DNA of 64,000 bases from Pseudomonadota bacterium (lineage in GTDB: Bacteria; Pseudomonadota; Alphaproteobacteria; Micropepsales; Micropepsaceae). The translations under genes were made by a program, and so were the position numbers. Positions 47,589 through 59,299 of this stretch are shown here, piece by piece. Positions within the stretch are counted from its first letter, which is position 1. Every line of letters begins with the position of its first letter. The stretch lies in NCBI GenBank assembly GCA_021851325.1, contig JAJZDZ010000003.1:62001-126000 (forward strand). The letters are read 5' to 3'. The notes beneath the pieces were generated by a model. The model saw only the letters and a program-made list of their open reading frames with translations, searched no databases and was not told the origin of the DNA.

Positions 47589-49024
47589 GGCACCAAGGTA
47601 GCAGCAGCAGCCCCTGCCGAAGCAATAAGCGGACCGCCGAAGACTATGAACAAAAGTGTAAAAGCCGCCACCCCGGTTAGGATCAGCCCATTAACGACGC
47701 CCAACCGGCCATCAAACGGCTTTTCCGGCTCGTCAAAATACATGACCTTAACGATACGCCAATAGTAGTAGGCACCCACAACACTTGTCAGCACGCCCAA
47801 GACAGCAAGCCAATACTGCCCGGCCTGGATCACAGCCAAAAAGACGTAAAACTTGGCCCAGAAGCCGGCAAGAGGAGGTATTCCCGCAAGAGAAATCATA
47901 AGTGCTGCAAACACAAAAGCCAGGCGGGGTTGTGTACGTGATAACCCGGCCAGATCTGAAATCGTCTCCAACTGCTTGCCATCACGCTTCATCGCCATGA
48001 TAACGATGAAAACGCCAGCGTTCGAAATCAAATAAATCATTAGGTAAATGAGGACGCCTTTAAAACCGGCCACTGATCCTGCCACCAGCCCAAGCAGTGC
48101 ATACCCCATGTGACCAATCGAGCTGTAGGCCATAAGGCGCTTGATATTGCTCTGACCGATAGCTGCAAAACTTCCCAAAATCATGGAAGCAGCAGAGATA
48201 AAAATGATTATCTGCTGCCACTGAGCCTGGACATGAGGAAATGGCATTACCATCGCACGCAGGAACAGTGCCATAGCCGCAACCTTGGGAGCCATCGCCA
48301 AAAAGCCGGTGATCGGCGTTGGGGCTCCCTCATACACATCCGGGGTCCACATATGAAAGGGCACCGCGGACACCTTAAACGCAAGTCCAGCGATCAGGAA
48401 TACAATGCCGACAATAAGCCCAACTGATACCGTCCCGGCCTGCACGACATGAGCTACGGTGGCAAACTCCGTCGAGCCCGTAAAGCCATAAATCCATGTA
48501 ATGCCGTAGAGCATCATCCCTGATGACAAAGCCCCCAGCACGAAATATTTCATTCCAGCTTCGCTCGAGCGCACACTGTCTCGATTAAACGAAGCTAAAA
48601 CATAGAGGCAGAGACTTTGGAGTTCGAGCCCCATGTAGAGCGAGATAAAGCTTGCCGACGACACCATTAGCATCATGCCGCAAGTCGACAGTAAAACCAG
48701 AACCGGGAATTCAAACCGCATGAGCTTCGCCTCACTCATGAAGTCACGCGACATGAGGAGCGTTAAAGCAGAACCCAGTAGAATGAGTTCTTTGGCGAAG
48801 CGGGAAAAACCATCGACCACGAACGCGCCATGGAATGCGATCGCTGGGCCGGCACTGATAGCAACAAAATAGGCTGCGATCGCCAGCGCTAACACACCAG
48901 CCCAAGAAATGGCGTCAGCAATGCGCTCACCAGAAATTGCGCCAGCAAGAAGCAGCAGCAAGGCGCTGCAGGCAACAATCAATTCCGGGAGCAGTATTAA
49001 AAGATCGCTACCGATTGCGTTCAC
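47585..49024 (-). CDS. nuoN: NADH-quinone oxidoreductase subunit N
   Basis: 479 aa, antiporter-like membrane subunit of complex I with about 14 transmembrane helices. It shows [40 protein letters not shown] with the conserved Glu, [20 protein letters not shown] with the half-channel Lys, and [20 protein letters not shown]. It starts with GTG overlapping the nuoM stop (GTGA) and is followed by birA with a 4-bp overlap. Confidence 0.97.
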   Translation of the reverse strand: MNAIGSDLLILLPELIVACSALLLLLAGAISGERIADAISWAGVLALAIAAYFVAISAGPAIAFHGAFVVDGFSRFAKELILLGSALTLLMSRDFMSEAKLMRFEFPVLVLLSTCGMMLMVSSASFISLYMGLELQSLCLYVLASFNRDSVRSSEAGMKYFVLGALSSGMMLYGITWIYGFTGSTEFATVAHVVQAGTVSVGLIVGIVFLIAGLAFKVSAVPFHMWTPDVYEGAPTPITGFLAMAPKVAAMALFLRAMVMPFPHVQAQWQQIIIFISAASMILGSFAAIGQSNIKRLMAYSSIGHMGYALLGLVAGSVAGFKGVLIYLMIYLISNAGVFIVIMAMKRDGKQLETISDLAGLSRTQPRLAFVFAALMISLAGIPPLAGFWAKFYVFLAVIQAGQYWLAVLGVLTSVVGAYYYWRIVKVMYFDEPEKPFDGRLGVVNGLILTGVAAFTLLFIVFGGPLIASAGAAAATLVP

Positions 49025-50556
49025 CGCACTACCCCCTTGGAAATCGGCGTGATCGCCGCATAGGCCTCGTGCCGATCATAGGCAATCGCCACTTTCTGTT
49101 CCTGAATGAGGTTGGCTACCGAAACACTGGTAATATCGAGGATCGGCTTCGGGTAGACGCCGAATGCAATGATCAGGATCACCAAAGGCGCCAGTATGGC
49201 AACCTCACGCAAGGAGAGATCTTTAATAGTCGCCAGAGCAGGCTTTACGAGCGCACCGAGAACCACACGTCTGTAGAGATAAAGCATATACGCTGCTGAA
49301 AAGATCACGCCCGTGGCAGCGAAAATTGCAATCCAAGTATTGGTTGCAAACGCACCTAGCATAGTCAGAAACTCCCCGACAAAGCCCGATGTCCCGGGAA
49401 GGCCGACGTTCGCAAGCGTAAAGACCAGCATGCACGCGGCATAAATCGGCATACGTTGTACTAATCCTCCGTATGCTGAGATTTCACGCGTATGCATACG
49501 ATCGTATATTACGCCCACACTCAGGAATAGTGCGCCAGATACAAGGCCGTGGCTTAGCATCTGAAAAATGCCTCCATCGAGCCCCTGCTGCGTAAGTGTA
49601 AAGATCCCCATCGTCACAAAGCCCATGTGAGCCACTGACGAATACGCCACTAGCTTTTTCACGTCGGTCTGAGCCAAAGCGACCAATGAAGTGTAAATAA
49701 TCGCCACTATCGATAGAACAAAGATCAGCGGCGCATAGGTAGCACTGGCGCTGGCGAACATCGGCAGGGAAAACCGAAGAAATCCATAGCCTCCCATCTT
49801 CAACAATACGCCAGCTAGTATTACCGAGCCCGCGGTCGGTGCCTCCACATGCGCATCTGGCAACCAAGTATGCACTGGCCACATCGGCATTTTAACAGCG
49901 AAACTGGCGAAAAACGCAAACCATAGCCACGTTTGCATGCCTGGCGAAAAATGTGTGTGAAGGAGGGTAACGATATCCGTTGTATGGGCAGTAAGGTACA
50001 TCGTCAGAATTGCCAGCAGCATCAGCACGCTGCCCAACAGTGTGTAGAGGAAAAATTTAAAGCTGGCGTACACCCGACGGGGTCCACCCCACACACCAAT
50101 AATGATGAACATCGGTATTAGTCCGCCTTCAAAGAAGACGTAAAACAGCACCAGATCGAGCGCGCAGAACACGCCGATCATCAGCGTCTCCAGCAGCAAA
50201 AATGCGATCATATATTCGGGGACACGACGCTGAACGGATTCCCAGCTTGCTAGAATGCAAAATGGCATCAGAAATGCGGTGAGCACCAAGAACAGTACGG
50301 ATATGCCGTCCACACCCAAATGATAGGTAATGCCGCCTCCCAACCACTTATGTTGTTCGACAAACTGGAAAGCCGCGGTGTGCCCGTTAAAATTCGCAAG
50401 AATTACAAAGGCGACAACCAAGTCCACTAATGTGGTGATCAGAGCAATCCAGCGGGCATTGCGCGCAGCTGCCTCATCCTTGCCGGGAAGCACCAGGATT
50501 AACAGCGCTCCGGCAAGAGGGAGGAAGGTAACGAGCGATAGTATCGGAAAATTCAT
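49021..50556 (-). CDS. nuoM: NADH-quinone oxidoreductase subunit M
   Basis: 511 aa antiporter-like subunit of complex I. It shows [40 protein letters not shown] with the key Glu, [20 protein letters not shown] with the half-channel Lys, and [21 protein letters not shown] start at ATG 50556, which overlaps the nuoL stop (TAATG); a longer in-frame start lies inside nuoL. It is followed by nuoN with a 4-bp overlap. Confidence 0.97.
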   Translation of the reverse strand: MNFPILSLVTFLPLAGALLILVLPGKDEAAARNARWIALITTLVDLVVAFVILANFNGHTAAFQFVEQHKWLGGGITYHLGVDGISVLFLVLTAFLMPFCILASWESVQRRVPEYMIAFLLLETLMIGVFCALDLVLFYVFFEGGLIPMFIIIGVWGGPRRVYASFKFFLYTLLGSVLMLLAILTMYLTAHTTDIVTLLHTHFSPGMQTWLWFAFFASFAVKMPMWPVHTWLPDAHVEAPTAGSVILAGVLLKMGGYGFLRFSLPMFASASATYAPLIFVLSIVAIIYTSLVALAQTDVKKLVAYSSVAHMGFVTMGIFTLTQQGLDGGIFQMLSHGLVSGALFLSVGVIYDRMHTREISAYGGLVQRMPIYAACMLVFTLANVGLPGTSGFVGEFLTMLGAFATNTWIAIFAATGVIFSAAYMLYLYRRVVLGALVKPALATIKDLSLREVAILAPLVILIIAFGVYPKPILDITSVSVANLIQEQKVAIAYDRHEAYAAITPISKGVVR

Positions 50557-52547
50557 TAGTGCACGCCCCCTACCATAAACCACGCCACCAGCCCAACGAC
50601 GCCGATGAGCATCGCGAAGGCATAGTGATAAACGTATCCGGACTGCATCTTTACTACGCCACGGGTCGCATCCATCACCCGTGCCGCAACGCCGTCAGGG
50701 CCAACACCATCTATTATCTCTCCGTCGCCAACCTTCCATAGCGTGCGGGCAATCCAGAACGTCGGTCGTACAAAGATAAAGTCGTAGAGTTCGTCAAAAT
50801 ACCACTTGTTGTACAGGAAGAGGTAAAGCATGCCACGCTTTGCCGCCATTTGGGCAGGCCGTTCCGGATGCAGGATGTAATAGAACCAGGCGACAGCAAA
50901 GCCAGCTACAGTCAGCACAAATGGCGCCACTTCTTCCCATGCAGGCAAACTTACGGGTCCACCGTGCCCGGATACATAGGCTATGGCGCCGTTCCAGAAG
51001 GACTGCGCGCCTTGACCAACAAAAGAATAATCGAAATACCATCCCGCAAAGGCCGCACCAATCGCCAGTACTCCGAGGGGGATCAGCATGGTCAAAGGTG
51101 ACTCATGGATGTCCTCAAGCCGAGGGGCATGATGTCCAGCATGATCAGATCCGTGGCCTTCCGCACCGTGGTCATGATCCAATCCGCGATACCGGCCATG
51201 GAAGGTCATAAGAAATTGACGCCATGAATAAAAGCTCGTCAGTCCAGCAGCGATGAGCGTCATCCAGAACGCATAGGATGCCATCGGCGTGGTCGCCCCA
51301 AAAGTGGCATTTATGATTCCGTCTTTAGAGTAAAACCCGGATGTCCCAATTCCAAGGAAGGGAATACCGAATCCGGTCAGAGCAAGATTGCCAATCAGCA
51401 TCGTCGCCCAGGTAAAAGGGATGCGCTTGGCCAGCCCCCCCATCTTGCGCATATCTTGTTCGTGATGAACCGCGTGTATCACTGATCCGGCTGACAGGAA
51501 CAATAACGCCTTGAAGAATGCATGCGTGAAAAGATGAAATATTGCATTGCCGTAAGCGGACACACCAGCTGCGGCAAACATATAACCCAGCTGCGAGCAG
51601 GTTGAATACGCGATAACCCGCTTTATGTCGTTTTGGAAAAGTCCGATCGTCGCGGCAAAGAATGCGGTCGTAGCACCTATGAATGTGACGACAGAAAGCG
51701 CAAACGGAGCCTGCTCAAACATAGGGGAGCAGCGGCAAACCAAAAACACTCCTGCTGTGACCATGGTCGCAGCATGGATGAGAGCGGAGACAGGTGTTGG
51801 GCCCTCCATGGCATCTGGTAGCCACACATGAAGAAGGAACTGAGCCGACTTACCCATGGCACCAACAAATAGCAGCAGACACAGGGTGGTCATGATGTCG
51901 ACGCTGTGACCTGCGAAAACGAAGGTCTTATCTGCCATATGAGGTGCCGCGGCAAACACAGTCGAAAAATTGAGCGTACCGAAGACGTACCAAACGCCAA
52001 AAATACCGAGGGCAAAGCCAAAGTCACCTACACGGTTTACCACAAACGCCTTGATGGCTGCCGCGCAAGCCTCTGGCTTGGTGTACCAGAATCCGATCAG
52101 CAAGTAGGACGCTAAGCCGACACCTTCCCACCCAAAGAACATCTGCAGGAAGTTATTGCTCGTAACCAGCGCCAGCATCGCAAAGGTGAACAACGAGAGA
52201 TAAGAAAAAAATCGCCACCGGGCTGGATCATCGGCCATGTACCCAAAGGAATACAGGTGAACCAGACTGGAAACCACCGTGACGACCACGAGCATCACAG
52301 CCGTTAGCGTGTCGACTCTCAGCGTCCAGTCAACATTGAAACTTCCTGAATGTATCCATGTAGCAATGTGTACGATGCCGCCATGGTGCAAGAATGCGAC
52401 ATCATAAAACACGTAACAGGATAGCGCCGCGGCAATAAAGAGAAATGCCGTGGTAATGACCTCAGAGGCACGGTGGCCGATCAGCCACCCCCCCAGACCT
52501 GCGATTAGTGCACCAAGGGCGGGCAAAAAGACGATGGCGAGGTACAT
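50556..52547 (-). CDS. nuoL: NADH-quinone oxidoreductase subunit L
   Basis: 663 aa, the distal antiporter-like subunit whose lateral helix couples the pump modules. It shows [20 protein letters not shown]-like N-terminal helices, [60 protein letters not shown] and a long C-terminal amphipathic helix followed by the last transmembrane segment. A His-rich loop ([17 protein letters not shown]) lies before that helix. It starts 3 bp after the nuoK stop. Confidence 0.97.
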   Translation of the reverse strand: MYLAIVFLPALGALIAGLGGWLIGHRASEVITTAFLFIAAALSCYVFYDVAFLHHGGIVHIATWIHSGSFNVDWTLRVDTLTAVMLVVVTVVSSLVHLYSFGYMADDPARWRFFSYLSLFTFAMLALVTSNNFLQMFFGWEGVGLASYLLIGFWYTKPEACAAAIKAFVVNRVGDFGFALGIFGVWYVFGTLNFSTVFAAAPHMADKTFVFAGHSVDIMTTLCLLLFVGAMGKSAQFLLHVWLPDAMEGPTPVSALIHAATMVTAGVFLVCRCSPMFEQAPFALSVVTFIGATTAFFAATIGLFQNDIKRVIAYSTCSQLGYMFAAAGVSAYGNAIFHLFTHAFFKALLFLSAGSVIHAVHHEQDMRKMGGLAKRIPFTWATMLIGNLALTGFGIPFLGIGTSGFYSKDGIINATFGATTPMASYAFWMTLIAAGLTSFYSWRQFLMTFHGRYRGLDHDHGAEGHGSDHAGHHAPRLEDIHESPLTMLIPLGVLAIGAAFAGWYFDYSFVGQGAQSFWNGAIAYVSGHGGPVSLPAWEEVAPFVLTVAGFAVAWFYYILHPERPAQMAAKRGMLYLFLYNKWYFDELYDFIFVRPTFWIARTLWKVGDGEIIDGVGPDGVAARVMDATRGVVKMQSGYVYHYAFAMLIGVVGLVAWFMVGGVH

Positions 52548-52550
52548 GCT

Positions 52551-52859
52551 TCAGCCCTTCATCAGGTTCACGTCTTCGACCGCAATCGAACCACGGTTGC
52601 GGAAGTAAACGACGAGTATGGCTAGGCCAATGGCTGCCTCAGCTGCGGCCACCGTGAGCACAAACAGGGCAAAAACCTGCCCAACCAGATCTCCGAGGTA
52701 GGCAGAAAAGGCCACAAAATTTATGTTCACCGCCAGCAAGATCAGTTCGATCGACATCAGGATGACGATGATATTTTTGCGATTGAGAAATATGCCAAAC
52801 ACTCCAATAGTGAAGAGAATGGCGGCAACGGCAAGATAGTCCGACAAACCAATTGCCAT
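52551..52859 (-). CDS. nuoK: NADH-quinone oxidoreductase subunit K
   Basis: 102 aa with three transmembrane helices. It carries the buried glutamates of the E-channel ([20 protein letters not shown] and [20 protein letters not shown]). It is a membrane-arm subunit of complex I next to NuoJ, two bases after the nuoJ stop. Length and sequence are typical. Confidence 0.97.
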   Translation of the reverse strand: MAIGLSDYLAVAAILFTIGVFGIFLNRKNIIVILMSIELILLAVNINFVAFSAYLGDLVGQVFALFVLTVAAAEAAIGLAILVVYFRNRGSIAVEDVNLMKG

Positions 52860-52861
52860 GT

Positions 52862-53470
52862 TCAGGCTCCCCTACCAGGCTCGATTTCAACGAGCGTCAC
52901 GGCGTCCTGACGGCTACGCGCATTCTGCACAGGAATACTTTGGCGACGTGCGTTTGGCTTATGGCGGAGCGTCAGCACGATGGCTCCGATCATTGCAACC
53001 AGCAGTATAAGACCCGCAGTTTGGAAGTAATAAACGTAGTTCGTGTATAGAATTTGTCCAAGCGCGGCAGTGTTGGTAAGCCCGGAGGGTGTTGCGTGGG
53101 CCAGCGCCTGTGGTGCCCCCGGCGCAAAGAACCAGACACTTCCTACCAATATTAATTCGCAAAGCAGGACAATCCCCACCAAAGTTCCAAATGGCAGATA
53201 TTGCAGGGCGCCACGTTTCAATTCGGCAAAGTCGACATCCAGCATCATCACTACGAACAGAAACAGCACCGCCACTGCGCCGACGTAGACGATCACCAAG
53301 ATCATCGCCAAAAACTCTGCTCCGAGGAGCACGAAAAGTGCAGCGGCATTAAAAAATGTAAGAATCAGAAAAAGCACTGAATGCACTGGATTACGCGCGG
53401 CGATTACCATGAACGCGGATGCGATCATGATCGCCGAGAACAAATCGAAGGCGATCTCCGTTAGCAGCAT
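52862..53470 (-). CDS. nuoJ: NADH-quinone oxidoreductase subunit J
   Basis: 202 aa with five transmembrane helices. It shows [40 protein letters not shown] and [14 protein letters not shown]. The conserved tyrosine/glycine hinge region of helix 3 takes part in the active/deactive transition in related complexes. The polar C-terminal tail (about 165-202) is longer than in E. coli NuoJ and is basic. It is preceded by nuoI with a 33-bp gap. Confidence 0.95.
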   Translation of the reverse strand: MLLTEIAFDLFSAIMIASAFMVIAARNPVHSVLFLILTFFNAAALFVLLGAEFLAMILVIVYVGAVAVLFLFVVMMLDVDFAELKRGALQYLPFGTLVGIVLLCELILVGSVWFFAPGAPQALAHATPSGLTNTAALGQILYTNYVYYFQTAGLILLVAMIGAIVLTLRHKPNARRQSIPVQNARSRQDAVTLVEIEPGRGA

Positions 53471-53503
53471 TGACCCACCGGCCCCCTCGTCTCGCCCGTC
53501 CGC

Positions 53504-53992
53504 TCAGCGGTATGGAGCATCTAGTTCCAGATTTTGAGCGATCTCTCGCTCCCAGCGATCGCCATTGGCGAGCAACCGGTCCTTGTCGTACAGCAGTTCC
53601 TCGCGAGTTTCAGTCGCGAACTCAAAATTCGGCCCTTCCACGATGGCATCGACTGGACAGGCTTCCTGGCATAACCCGCAATAAATGCATTTGACCATGT
53701 CAATGTCATAACGAGTGGTCCGGCGACTGCCATCCGCCCTTGGTTCAGCCTCGATGGTGATCGCAAGGGCAGGACAAACAGCCTCGCAGAGCTTGCATGC
53801 AATGCAGCGTTCTTCCCCATTAGCATAGCGACGCAACGCATGTTCGCCGCGAAACCGCGGACTCAGCGGTCCCTTTTCAAATGGGTAGTTTAACGTAGCC
53901 TTAGGTCGGAAAAAGTAACGCATCGCCAGCCCGAAGCTCGTCACAAACTCCCAAAGGAAAATAGAGCGAGCGCTTCTGTCCAAGACCGCCAT
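53504..53992 (-). CDS. nuoI: NADH-quinone oxidoreductase subunit I
   Basis: 162 aa hydrophilic subunit carrying clusters N6a and N6b between NuoG and NuoB. Two 4Fe-4S motifs are intact: [12 protein letters not shown] and [12 protein letters not shown]. The N-terminal amphipathic helix ([20 protein letters not shown]) anchors it to the membrane arm. I start at ATG 53992, which overlaps the nuoH stop (TAATG); an open frame further upstream lies inside nuoH. Confidence 0.97.
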   Translation of the reverse strand: MAVLDRSARSIFLWEFVTSFGLAMRYFFRPKATLNYPFEKGPLSPRFRGEHALRRYANGEERCIACKLCEAVCPALAITIEAEPRADGSRRTTRYDIDMVKCIYCGLCQEACPVDAIVEGPNFEFATETREELLYDKDRLLANGDRWEREIAQNLELDAPYR

Positions 53993-55032
53993 TAGTACGC
54001 TCCAATTCCATGCGGGAAAGCCATTACCCATCCCGCCGTTAGCACTACCCAAACCAAGGAAATTGGCAGGAACACCTTCCACCCCAGCCTCATGAGCTGG
54101 TCGTAGCGATAGCGCGGTACGATGGCTTTCACCATTGCCATCAAGAAGAAAAGCACCGCCATCTTTAGGATGAACCAGACCACTCCCGGCACGTAGGTGA
54201 AGGGAGCGACATGCCAAACTGGTAGCCACCCTCCGAGAAAGAGCACTGTCATCAATCCGCAGAGCATGATGACATTCATGTATTCACCTAGAAAGAACAT
54301 CAAAAATGGGGTCGAGGAATACTCGACCGTAAACCCAGCAACGAGTTCCGATTCGGCTTCCAGCAAGTCAAAGGGCGGACGCTGGGTTTCAGCCAGTGAC
54401 GAGATAAAAAATATGACAAACATCGGGAAAAGCAGCGTGAAGGCAAACCAGCCATGCCGCTGTGCTTCAACGATCGCACTGAGGTTCAGGCTTCCGGCAA
54501 ATAGGAGGACGGTTACCAGAACAAAGCCAATCGAGACCTCGTACGATACCATCTGCGCTGCCGCTCTGAGTGCTGACAAAAACGCATATTTCGAGTTTGA
54601 AGCCCAACCGGCAACAATGACCCCGTAAACCCCCAATGAGGAAACTGCAAACAGATAAAGTATGCCTACATTGATATTGGAGATGACCCAACCTTTGGCA
54701 AAGGGGATCACCGCCCAGGCAATAAATGCCAAAGTCGCTGTCACCACCGGAGCGATCAGGAACAGAACTTTGTTAGCACCAGACGGGATAATCACTTCCT
54801 TGAAAATAAATTTCAATGCATCCGCGATAGTCTGCAGCAAGCCAAAGGCTCCTACCACATTAGGCCCACGGCGCAGCTGCACAGCCGCCCATATCTTGCG
54901 GTCAGCCAGAATGACGGCGGCTACCGAAAGCATGAGGATCAGTGACAGGACCACCATGATGATGGCCTGGCTCAAAAACCAAGCCCAACCATAGGGCACG
55001 CCAATGCTTTGGAACGGTTGAACGAGGAACAT
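53992..55032 (-). CDS. nuoH: NADH-quinone oxidoreductase subunit H
   Basis: 346 aa with about eight transmembrane helices, forming the quinone-access chamber. It shows [60 protein letters not shown] with the loop glutamates and [20 protein letters not shown]. The ATG directly follows the nuoG stop. Length and sequence are normal. Confidence 0.97.
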   Translation of the reverse strand: MFLVQPFQSIGVPYGWAWFLSQAIIMVVLSLILMLSVAAVILADRKIWAAVQLRRGPNVVGAFGLLQTIADALKFIFKEVIIPSGANKVLFLIAPVVTATLAFIAWAVIPFAKGWVISNINVGILYLFAVSSLGVYGVIVAGWASNSKYAFLSALRAAAQMVSYEVSIGFVLVTVLLFAGSLNLSAIVEAQRHGWFAFTLLFPMFVIFFISSLAETQRPPFDLLEAESELVAGFTVEYSSTPFLMFFLGEYMNVIMLCGLMTVLFLGGWLPVWHVAPFTYVPGVVWFILKMAVLFFLMAMVKAIVPRYRYDQLMRLGWKVFLPISLVWVVLTAGWVMAFPHGIGAY

Positions 55033-57159
55033 CTATTCCGCCGCAAGTTTGAGATCGCCAGCGACGAAAAGACGGCTACACTCCGCCATCGTCTCGCTCG
55101 CCCGCGCGATCGGGTTGGTCAAATAAAAATCTCTAATGGGACTGGCAAGCGCCATTGCGCCCTCAACTTGGCCAGCAACCCCAATTGCATTCCAGATCTG
55201 GGGATCAGCGCCAGGCTGAACAGGAAGTCCCTGACTTGCATAAACTCCACATTGCGCCGCCAGTGCTTTCCGGACACCATCAATATCATCATATGGCAGA
55301 GGCCGACCCAACACTTCCGACAGTGCCCGCAAAATAGCCCAATCTTCCTTCGCTTCCCCAGGCGGGAAGCTCGCACGATTGGCCATCTGGACGCGACCTT
55401 CGAAATTCGCGTAGAGACCAGATTTCTCCGTATAGGCCGCACCCGGTAGGATTACATCCGCGCGATGAGCTCCAGCATCGCCATGTGTTCCTTGATAGAT
55501 AACAAACGCATTGCCGAGGCGCTCGGTATCGATCTCGTCCGCGCCAAGCAGGTATACCAGCTCAATTTCTCCAGACTGCGCGCCTGCCAGGATTCCGTCC
55601 AGATCACGCCCGCCATCGCCAGGCAAGAAGCCAATATCCATACCTGCTACACGACTAGCCGCAGTGTGGAGGACATTAAAGCCGTTCCAGCCACCCTCGT
55701 GCACACCGGCCGGACCAATCATTCCTGTATCCATGGCCAATCTGGCAGCAAGCTTAAGGATTGCGGCACCATCCGGTCGGCAATACGCCCCTGGGCCAAT
55801 AACCAGCATGGGGCGCTTCGCATCCCTCAGGGTATTGCTGAATTCATGGCGCCCATCAACCAATGCTTGCAGCACATCAGCTGTTTCGCCCAGCTGGGTA
55901 ACGGGATAGGTCAAATCATATGCTTTACCGATGTTGGCGAAACGTACATTGGTGTTAAGCCATAGCTTGCGCATGCGCGCATTAAGAACCGGCGCCTCCC
56001 AGCGCAAATTTGTACCAATAAGCAGAACTAGATCAGCCACCTCAACACCAGCAATCGTGGTGTTAAAGAGATAACCTTGGCGAGGAGATGCAGTAAGTTT
56101 CGCTCCGTCTTGCCGGCAATCTAGGCTGACGACCCCTAATCCCGTCATCAGGTCCTTTAGAGCCTTGATTTCTTCCGCAGCAGCGAGATCACCAACTATT
56201 GCCGCCATTCGCTGCGGCGAACAATTTTTCATGCGCGAGGATATTGCCGCAAACGCCTCTGTCCAACTTGCGGGTACCAGCTTTCCGCCCTTGCGAACAT
56301 AGGGCTTGTCCAGGCGCTGACACGAAAGGCCATCACGAGCGTGTCGCGCTTTGTCTGAAATCCACTCCTCGTTGACCTCATCGTTGTTGCGTGGAAGCAC
56401 GCGCATTACCTGACGCCCACGTGTATCAACGCGGATATTTGCACCCATTGCATCCATTACATCAATGGACTCAGTCTTCTTCAATTCCCAGGGACGGGCG
56501 TTAAATGCGTAGGGCTTACTTGTAAGTGCCCCGACCGGACAGAGATCAACTACATTGCCTGATAATTCAGAAGTGAAAGCCTGTTGAAGATAGGTCGTAA
56601 TTTCCATCTCTTCGCCGCGACCAGTTGCGCCCAATTCGGGAACCCCTGCAACCTCTGTAGCGAAGCGTACGCAGCGGGTACATTGAATGCAGCGGGTCAT
56701 GATCGTCTTGATCAGCGGCCCCATATATTTGTCTTCTACGGCACGTTTGTTTTCATTAAACCGATGGAAGCTGGCGCGGCCATAAGCCATTGCCTGATCT
56801 TGCAAATCGCACTCTCCACCCTGATCGCAGATCGGACAATCAAGTGGATGGTTAATCAGCAGAAACTCCATTGCTCCTTCCCGCGCCTTTTTGACTGGAG
56901 CGGAATTAGTATTGATCTTTGCCGGAGTTCCATCCTTGTTCGGAAAAATATCCCGCACCTGCAGAGCACAGGATGCCTGAAGTTTCGGCGCCCCCACCCA
57001 TTCAACCAGGCACATACGGCAGTTGCCAGCAACCGACAACCGCTCATGATAGCAGAATCGAGGTATTTCAGCGCCAGCCTGCTCGCAAGCCTGCAGCAGT
57101 GTTATCGTCTCTTCTGCCTCGATTTCGTTACCATCAATAATCAGTTTACGGCTTGCCAT
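55033..57159 (-). CDS. nuoG: NADH-quinone oxidoreductase subunit G
   Basis: 708 aa from ATG 57159; GTG 57162 is the only other near start. It carries the peripheral Fe-S chain: a [2Fe-2S] ferredoxin domain (CYHERLSVAGNCRMCLVEW), the His-containing N5 motif (HPLDCPICDQGGECDLQDQ), the N4 motif (CIQCTRCVRF), then a molybdopterin-type fold without cofactor (about 230-700). The ATG overlaps the stop of a 40-codon ORF (TGATG) and is not preceded by its own strong Shine-Dalgarno. This is unusual for a complex I gene and suggests coupled initiation. Confidence 0.96.
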   Translation of the reverse strand: MASRKLIIDGNEIEAEETITLLQACEQAGAEIPRFCYHERLSVAGNCRMCLVEWVGAPKLQASCALQVRDIFPNKDGTPAKINTNSAPVKKAREGAMEFLLINHPLDCPICDQGGECDLQDQAMAYGRASFHRFNENKRAVEDKYMGPLIKTIMTRCIQCTRCVRFATEVAGVPELGATGRGEEMEITTYLQQAFTSELSGNVVDLCPVGALTSKPYAFNARPWELKKTESIDVMDAMGANIRVDTRGRQVMRVLPRNNDEVNEEWISDKARHARDGLSCQRLDKPYVRKGGKLVPASWTEAFAAISSRMKNCSPQRMAAIVGDLAAAEEIKALKDLMTGLGVVSLDCRQDGAKLTASPRQGYLFNTTIAGVEVADLVLLIGTNLRWEAPVLNARMRKLWLNTNVRFANIGKAYDLTYPVTQLGETADVLQALVDGRHEFSNTLRDAKRPMLVIGPGAYCRPDGAAILKLAARLAMDTGMIGPAGVHEGGWNGFNVLHTAASRVAGMDIGFLPGDGGRDLDGILAGAQSGEIELVYLLGADEIDTERLGNAFVIYQGTHGDAGAHRADVILPGAAYTEKSGLYANFEGRVQMANRASFPPGEAKEDWAILRALSEVLGRPLPYDDIDGVRKALAAQCGVYASQGLPVQPGADPQIWNAIGVAGQVEGAMALASPIRDFYLTNPIARASETMAECSRLFVAGDLKLAAE

Positions 57160-57281
57160 CACAGCATCCTATTATCGATCGTGGAAGTGATCGGCTGCGC
57201 GATCTGCATAACAGACAATTCCGCCGTCCGTGCGGCCAATGAAACTAACGACCAGTGATAGCACATATCCTTTGCGGTCAT
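57159..57281 (-). CDS. Candidate 40-aa small ORF between nuoF and nuoG
   Basis: The 128-bp gap between nuoF and nuoG is almost filled by a 40-codon ORF: MTAKDMCYHWSLVSLAARTA followed by a further 20 residues ending DNRML. It has a strong AGGAG 6 nt before the ATG, just after the nuoF stop, and its TGA overlaps the nuoG ATG (TGATG). No transmembrane helix or known family is evident. It could be a real peptide, or an element that couples nuoG translation to nuoF. URFs inside the Paracoccus nqo operon are a known parallel. Confidence 0.5.
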   Translation of the reverse strand: MTAKDMCYHWSLVSLAARTAELSVMQIAQPITSTIDNRML

Positions 57282-57290
57282 GTGGATCTC

Positions 57291-58580
57291 CTACTCGGCC
57301 GCAATTGACGGAGTTACAGATTTATTTTCAGCCATGCGACGCTCCATCTCCGGGCGGAAATGGCGAATAAGTCCCTGTATCGGCCAAGCCGCGGCATCTC
57401 CTAGCGCACAGATTGTGTGCCCTTCGACCTCACGCGTGACTTCATACAGCAAATCAATTTCCGCCGGTGTTGCGTCACCCCTCTGCATCCGCCCCATTAC
57501 TCGCCACATCCAGCCGGTTCCCTCGCGGCAAGGAGTGCATTGGCCGCAGCTTTCGTGCTTGTAGAAATAAGAAAGGCGTTGAATGGCCTTGATGATGTCG
57601 GTGGACTTATCCATGACGATAACCGCCGCCGTGCCCAGGCCCGACTGCACCGCTTTAAGCGAGTCAAAGTCCATCAAAACGTCGTCGCAAATCGACTTCG
57701 GCAACAGCGGGACGGATGCCCCCCCCGGGATCACTGCCAACAGGTTATCCCAGCCCCCACGCACTCCGCCGGCATGACGGTCAATCAGCTCGTGAAGTGG
57801 GATACCCATTTCTTCTTCAACATTACATGGACGATTTACATGACCGGAGATGCAAAACAATTTTGTACCGGTATTGTTTGGGCGGCCCAATCCCGCGAAC
57901 CACTGGGCGCCACGTCGCAAAATAGTCGGAGCAACCGCGATGCTTTCAACATTGTTGACCGTGGTCGGACAGCCATAAAGCCCAACATTCGCAGGAAACG
58001 GAGGCTTCAGACGCGGCTGCCCCTTCTTGCCCTCAAGGCTCTCCAGGAGAGCCGTCTCTTCACCACAGATGTACGCGCCAGCGCCATGATGCAGGTAAAG
58101 GTCAAAGTCCCAGCCGTGTATGTTATTTTTCCCGATTAGCCGGGCGGCATAAGCTTCGTCCACGGCGCGCTGCAGCGCTTCGCGTTCACGAATGAATTCA
58201 CCGCGCAGATAGATATAGGCGACATGCGCCCGCATCGCAAAACTAGCAATTAAACAACCTTCAACGAGGGTGTGTGGATCATGCCGCATAATCTCCCTGT
58301 CTTTGCAGGTACCAGGTTCAGACTCATCGCCATTCACAACCAGGTAATGTGGCCGCTCTTTTACCTCTTTCGGCATGAATGACCACTTCAGGCCCGTCGG
58401 AAACCCAGCACCGCCCCGACCACGCAGACCGGACTTCTTCATCTCATCAATAATAGCGTCTTGGCCTCGTTCGAGGATCTGCTTGGTTCCATCCCAAGCG
58501 CCACGCGCCATGGCCCCTTTTAAGCCTGGATCATCAAAGCCATAGAGATTAGTGAAGATCCGATCTTGATCTGTAAGCAT
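57291..58580 (-). CDS. nuoF: NADH-quinone oxidoreductase subunit F (NADH-binding)
   Basis: 429 aa. It holds FMN, the NADH site and cluster N3. It shows the glycine-rich [18 protein letters not shown] (NADH), the FMN-region [38 protein letters not shown] and [12 protein letters not shown] plus a distal Cys (HTICALGDA) for the 4Fe-4S cluster. The start overlaps the nuoE stop (TGATG). It is followed after 9 nt by the small ORF rather than directly by nuoG. Confidence 0.97.
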   Translation of the reverse strand: MLTDQDRIFTNLYGFDDPGLKGAMARGAWDGTKQILERGQDAIIDEMKKSGLRGRGGAGFPTGLKWSFMPKEVKERPHYLVVNGDESEPGTCKDREIMRHDPHTLVEGCLIASFAMRAHVAYIYLRGEFIREREALQRAVDEAYAARLIGKNNIHGWDFDLYLHHGAGAYICGEETALLESLEGKKGQPRLKPPFPANVGLYGCPTTVNNVESIAVAPTILRRGAQWFAGLGRPNNTGTKLFCISGHVNRPCNVEEEMGIPLHELIDRHAGGVRGGWDNLLAVIPGGASVPLLPKSICDDVLMDFDSLKAVQSGLGTAAVIVMDKSTDIIKAIQRLSYFYKHESCGQCTPCREGTGWMWRVMGRMQRGDATPAEIDLLYEVTREVEGHTICALGDAAAWPIQGLIRHFRPEMERRMAENKSVTPSIAAE

Positions 58581-59299
58581 CAGCGCGCAGTCCCCGGCGA
58601 TATGGGCGCGGCGGTACCAACCTCACCCGAAATTTTGGCATTTCCCTCAATTGCTTGCCCACGATCATGCGCTGCATCCGGCCCCCGAATAATTGCCGCG
58701 CGGTCCAGCAAAGTCGTAGCACCACCAAGCGGTTCAGAAGAGCGACGGCCATTCTGGGGGCCCGGTTGAGGTACCTCTCCCCGGCGCAACGCCTCAATCA
58801 AAGCTTCAGTTTTGGGACCATCGAGATCCTCATAAAAATCGCTTCCGATCTGAAGCATTGGTGCGTTGACGCATGCCCCCAGGCACTCAACCTCCATCCA
58901 TGAAAATTTACCGTCAGATGACACCGTGTGCGGATGAGGATGAATATGCTTCTTGCAAGCTGCGACCACCTCGTCTGAACCACGCAGCATACACGGCGTC
59001 GTCGTGCACACTTGCACAAGAAATTCACCCACGGGCGCCAAATTAAACATGGTATAAAAGGTGGCCACCTCAAGCACGCGAATGAACGGCATACGCAATA
59101 GGCCTGCAATATGCTCAATCATAGCCTTGCTGACCCAGCCTTCCTGCTCCTGACCTATCCAAAGCGCAGCGATCACTGCTGAGGCCTGCCGGCCATCAGG
59201 ATACTTAGCAATCCATTGATCCACCCGATCCTTGTTGGCGGGACTGAATGAAAAGCTGGACGGCTGAACCTCATCAGGAGCCAAGCGACGTACGCTCAC
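58580..59299 (-). CDS. nuoE: NADH-quinone oxidoreductase subunit E
   Basis: 239 aa thioredoxin-like subunit with the [2Fe-2S] N1a cluster ([11 protein letters not shown] and CLGACVNAP). The start is GTG 59299 ([10 protein letters not shown]), overlapping the nuoD stop by 4 bp (GTGA); the longer ATG frame runs back inside nuoD. The last about 65 residues (after [20 protein letters not shown]) are a Gly/Ala/Arg-rich extension. E. coli NuoE lacks it, but the total length matches Paracoccus Nqo2, so it is normal for the class. Confidence 0.95.
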   Translation of the reverse strand: MSVRRLAPDEVQPSSFSFSPANKDRVDQWIAKYPDGRQASAVIAALWIGQEQEGWVSKAMIEHIAGLLRMPFIRVLEVATFYTMFNLAPVGEFLVQVCTTTPCMLRGSDEVVAACKKHIHPHPHTVSSDGKFSWMEVECLGACVNAPMLQIGSDFYEDLDGPKTEALIEALRRGEVPQPGPQNGRRSSEPLGGATTLLDRAAIIRGPDAAHDRGQAIEGNAKISGEVGTAAPISPGTAR

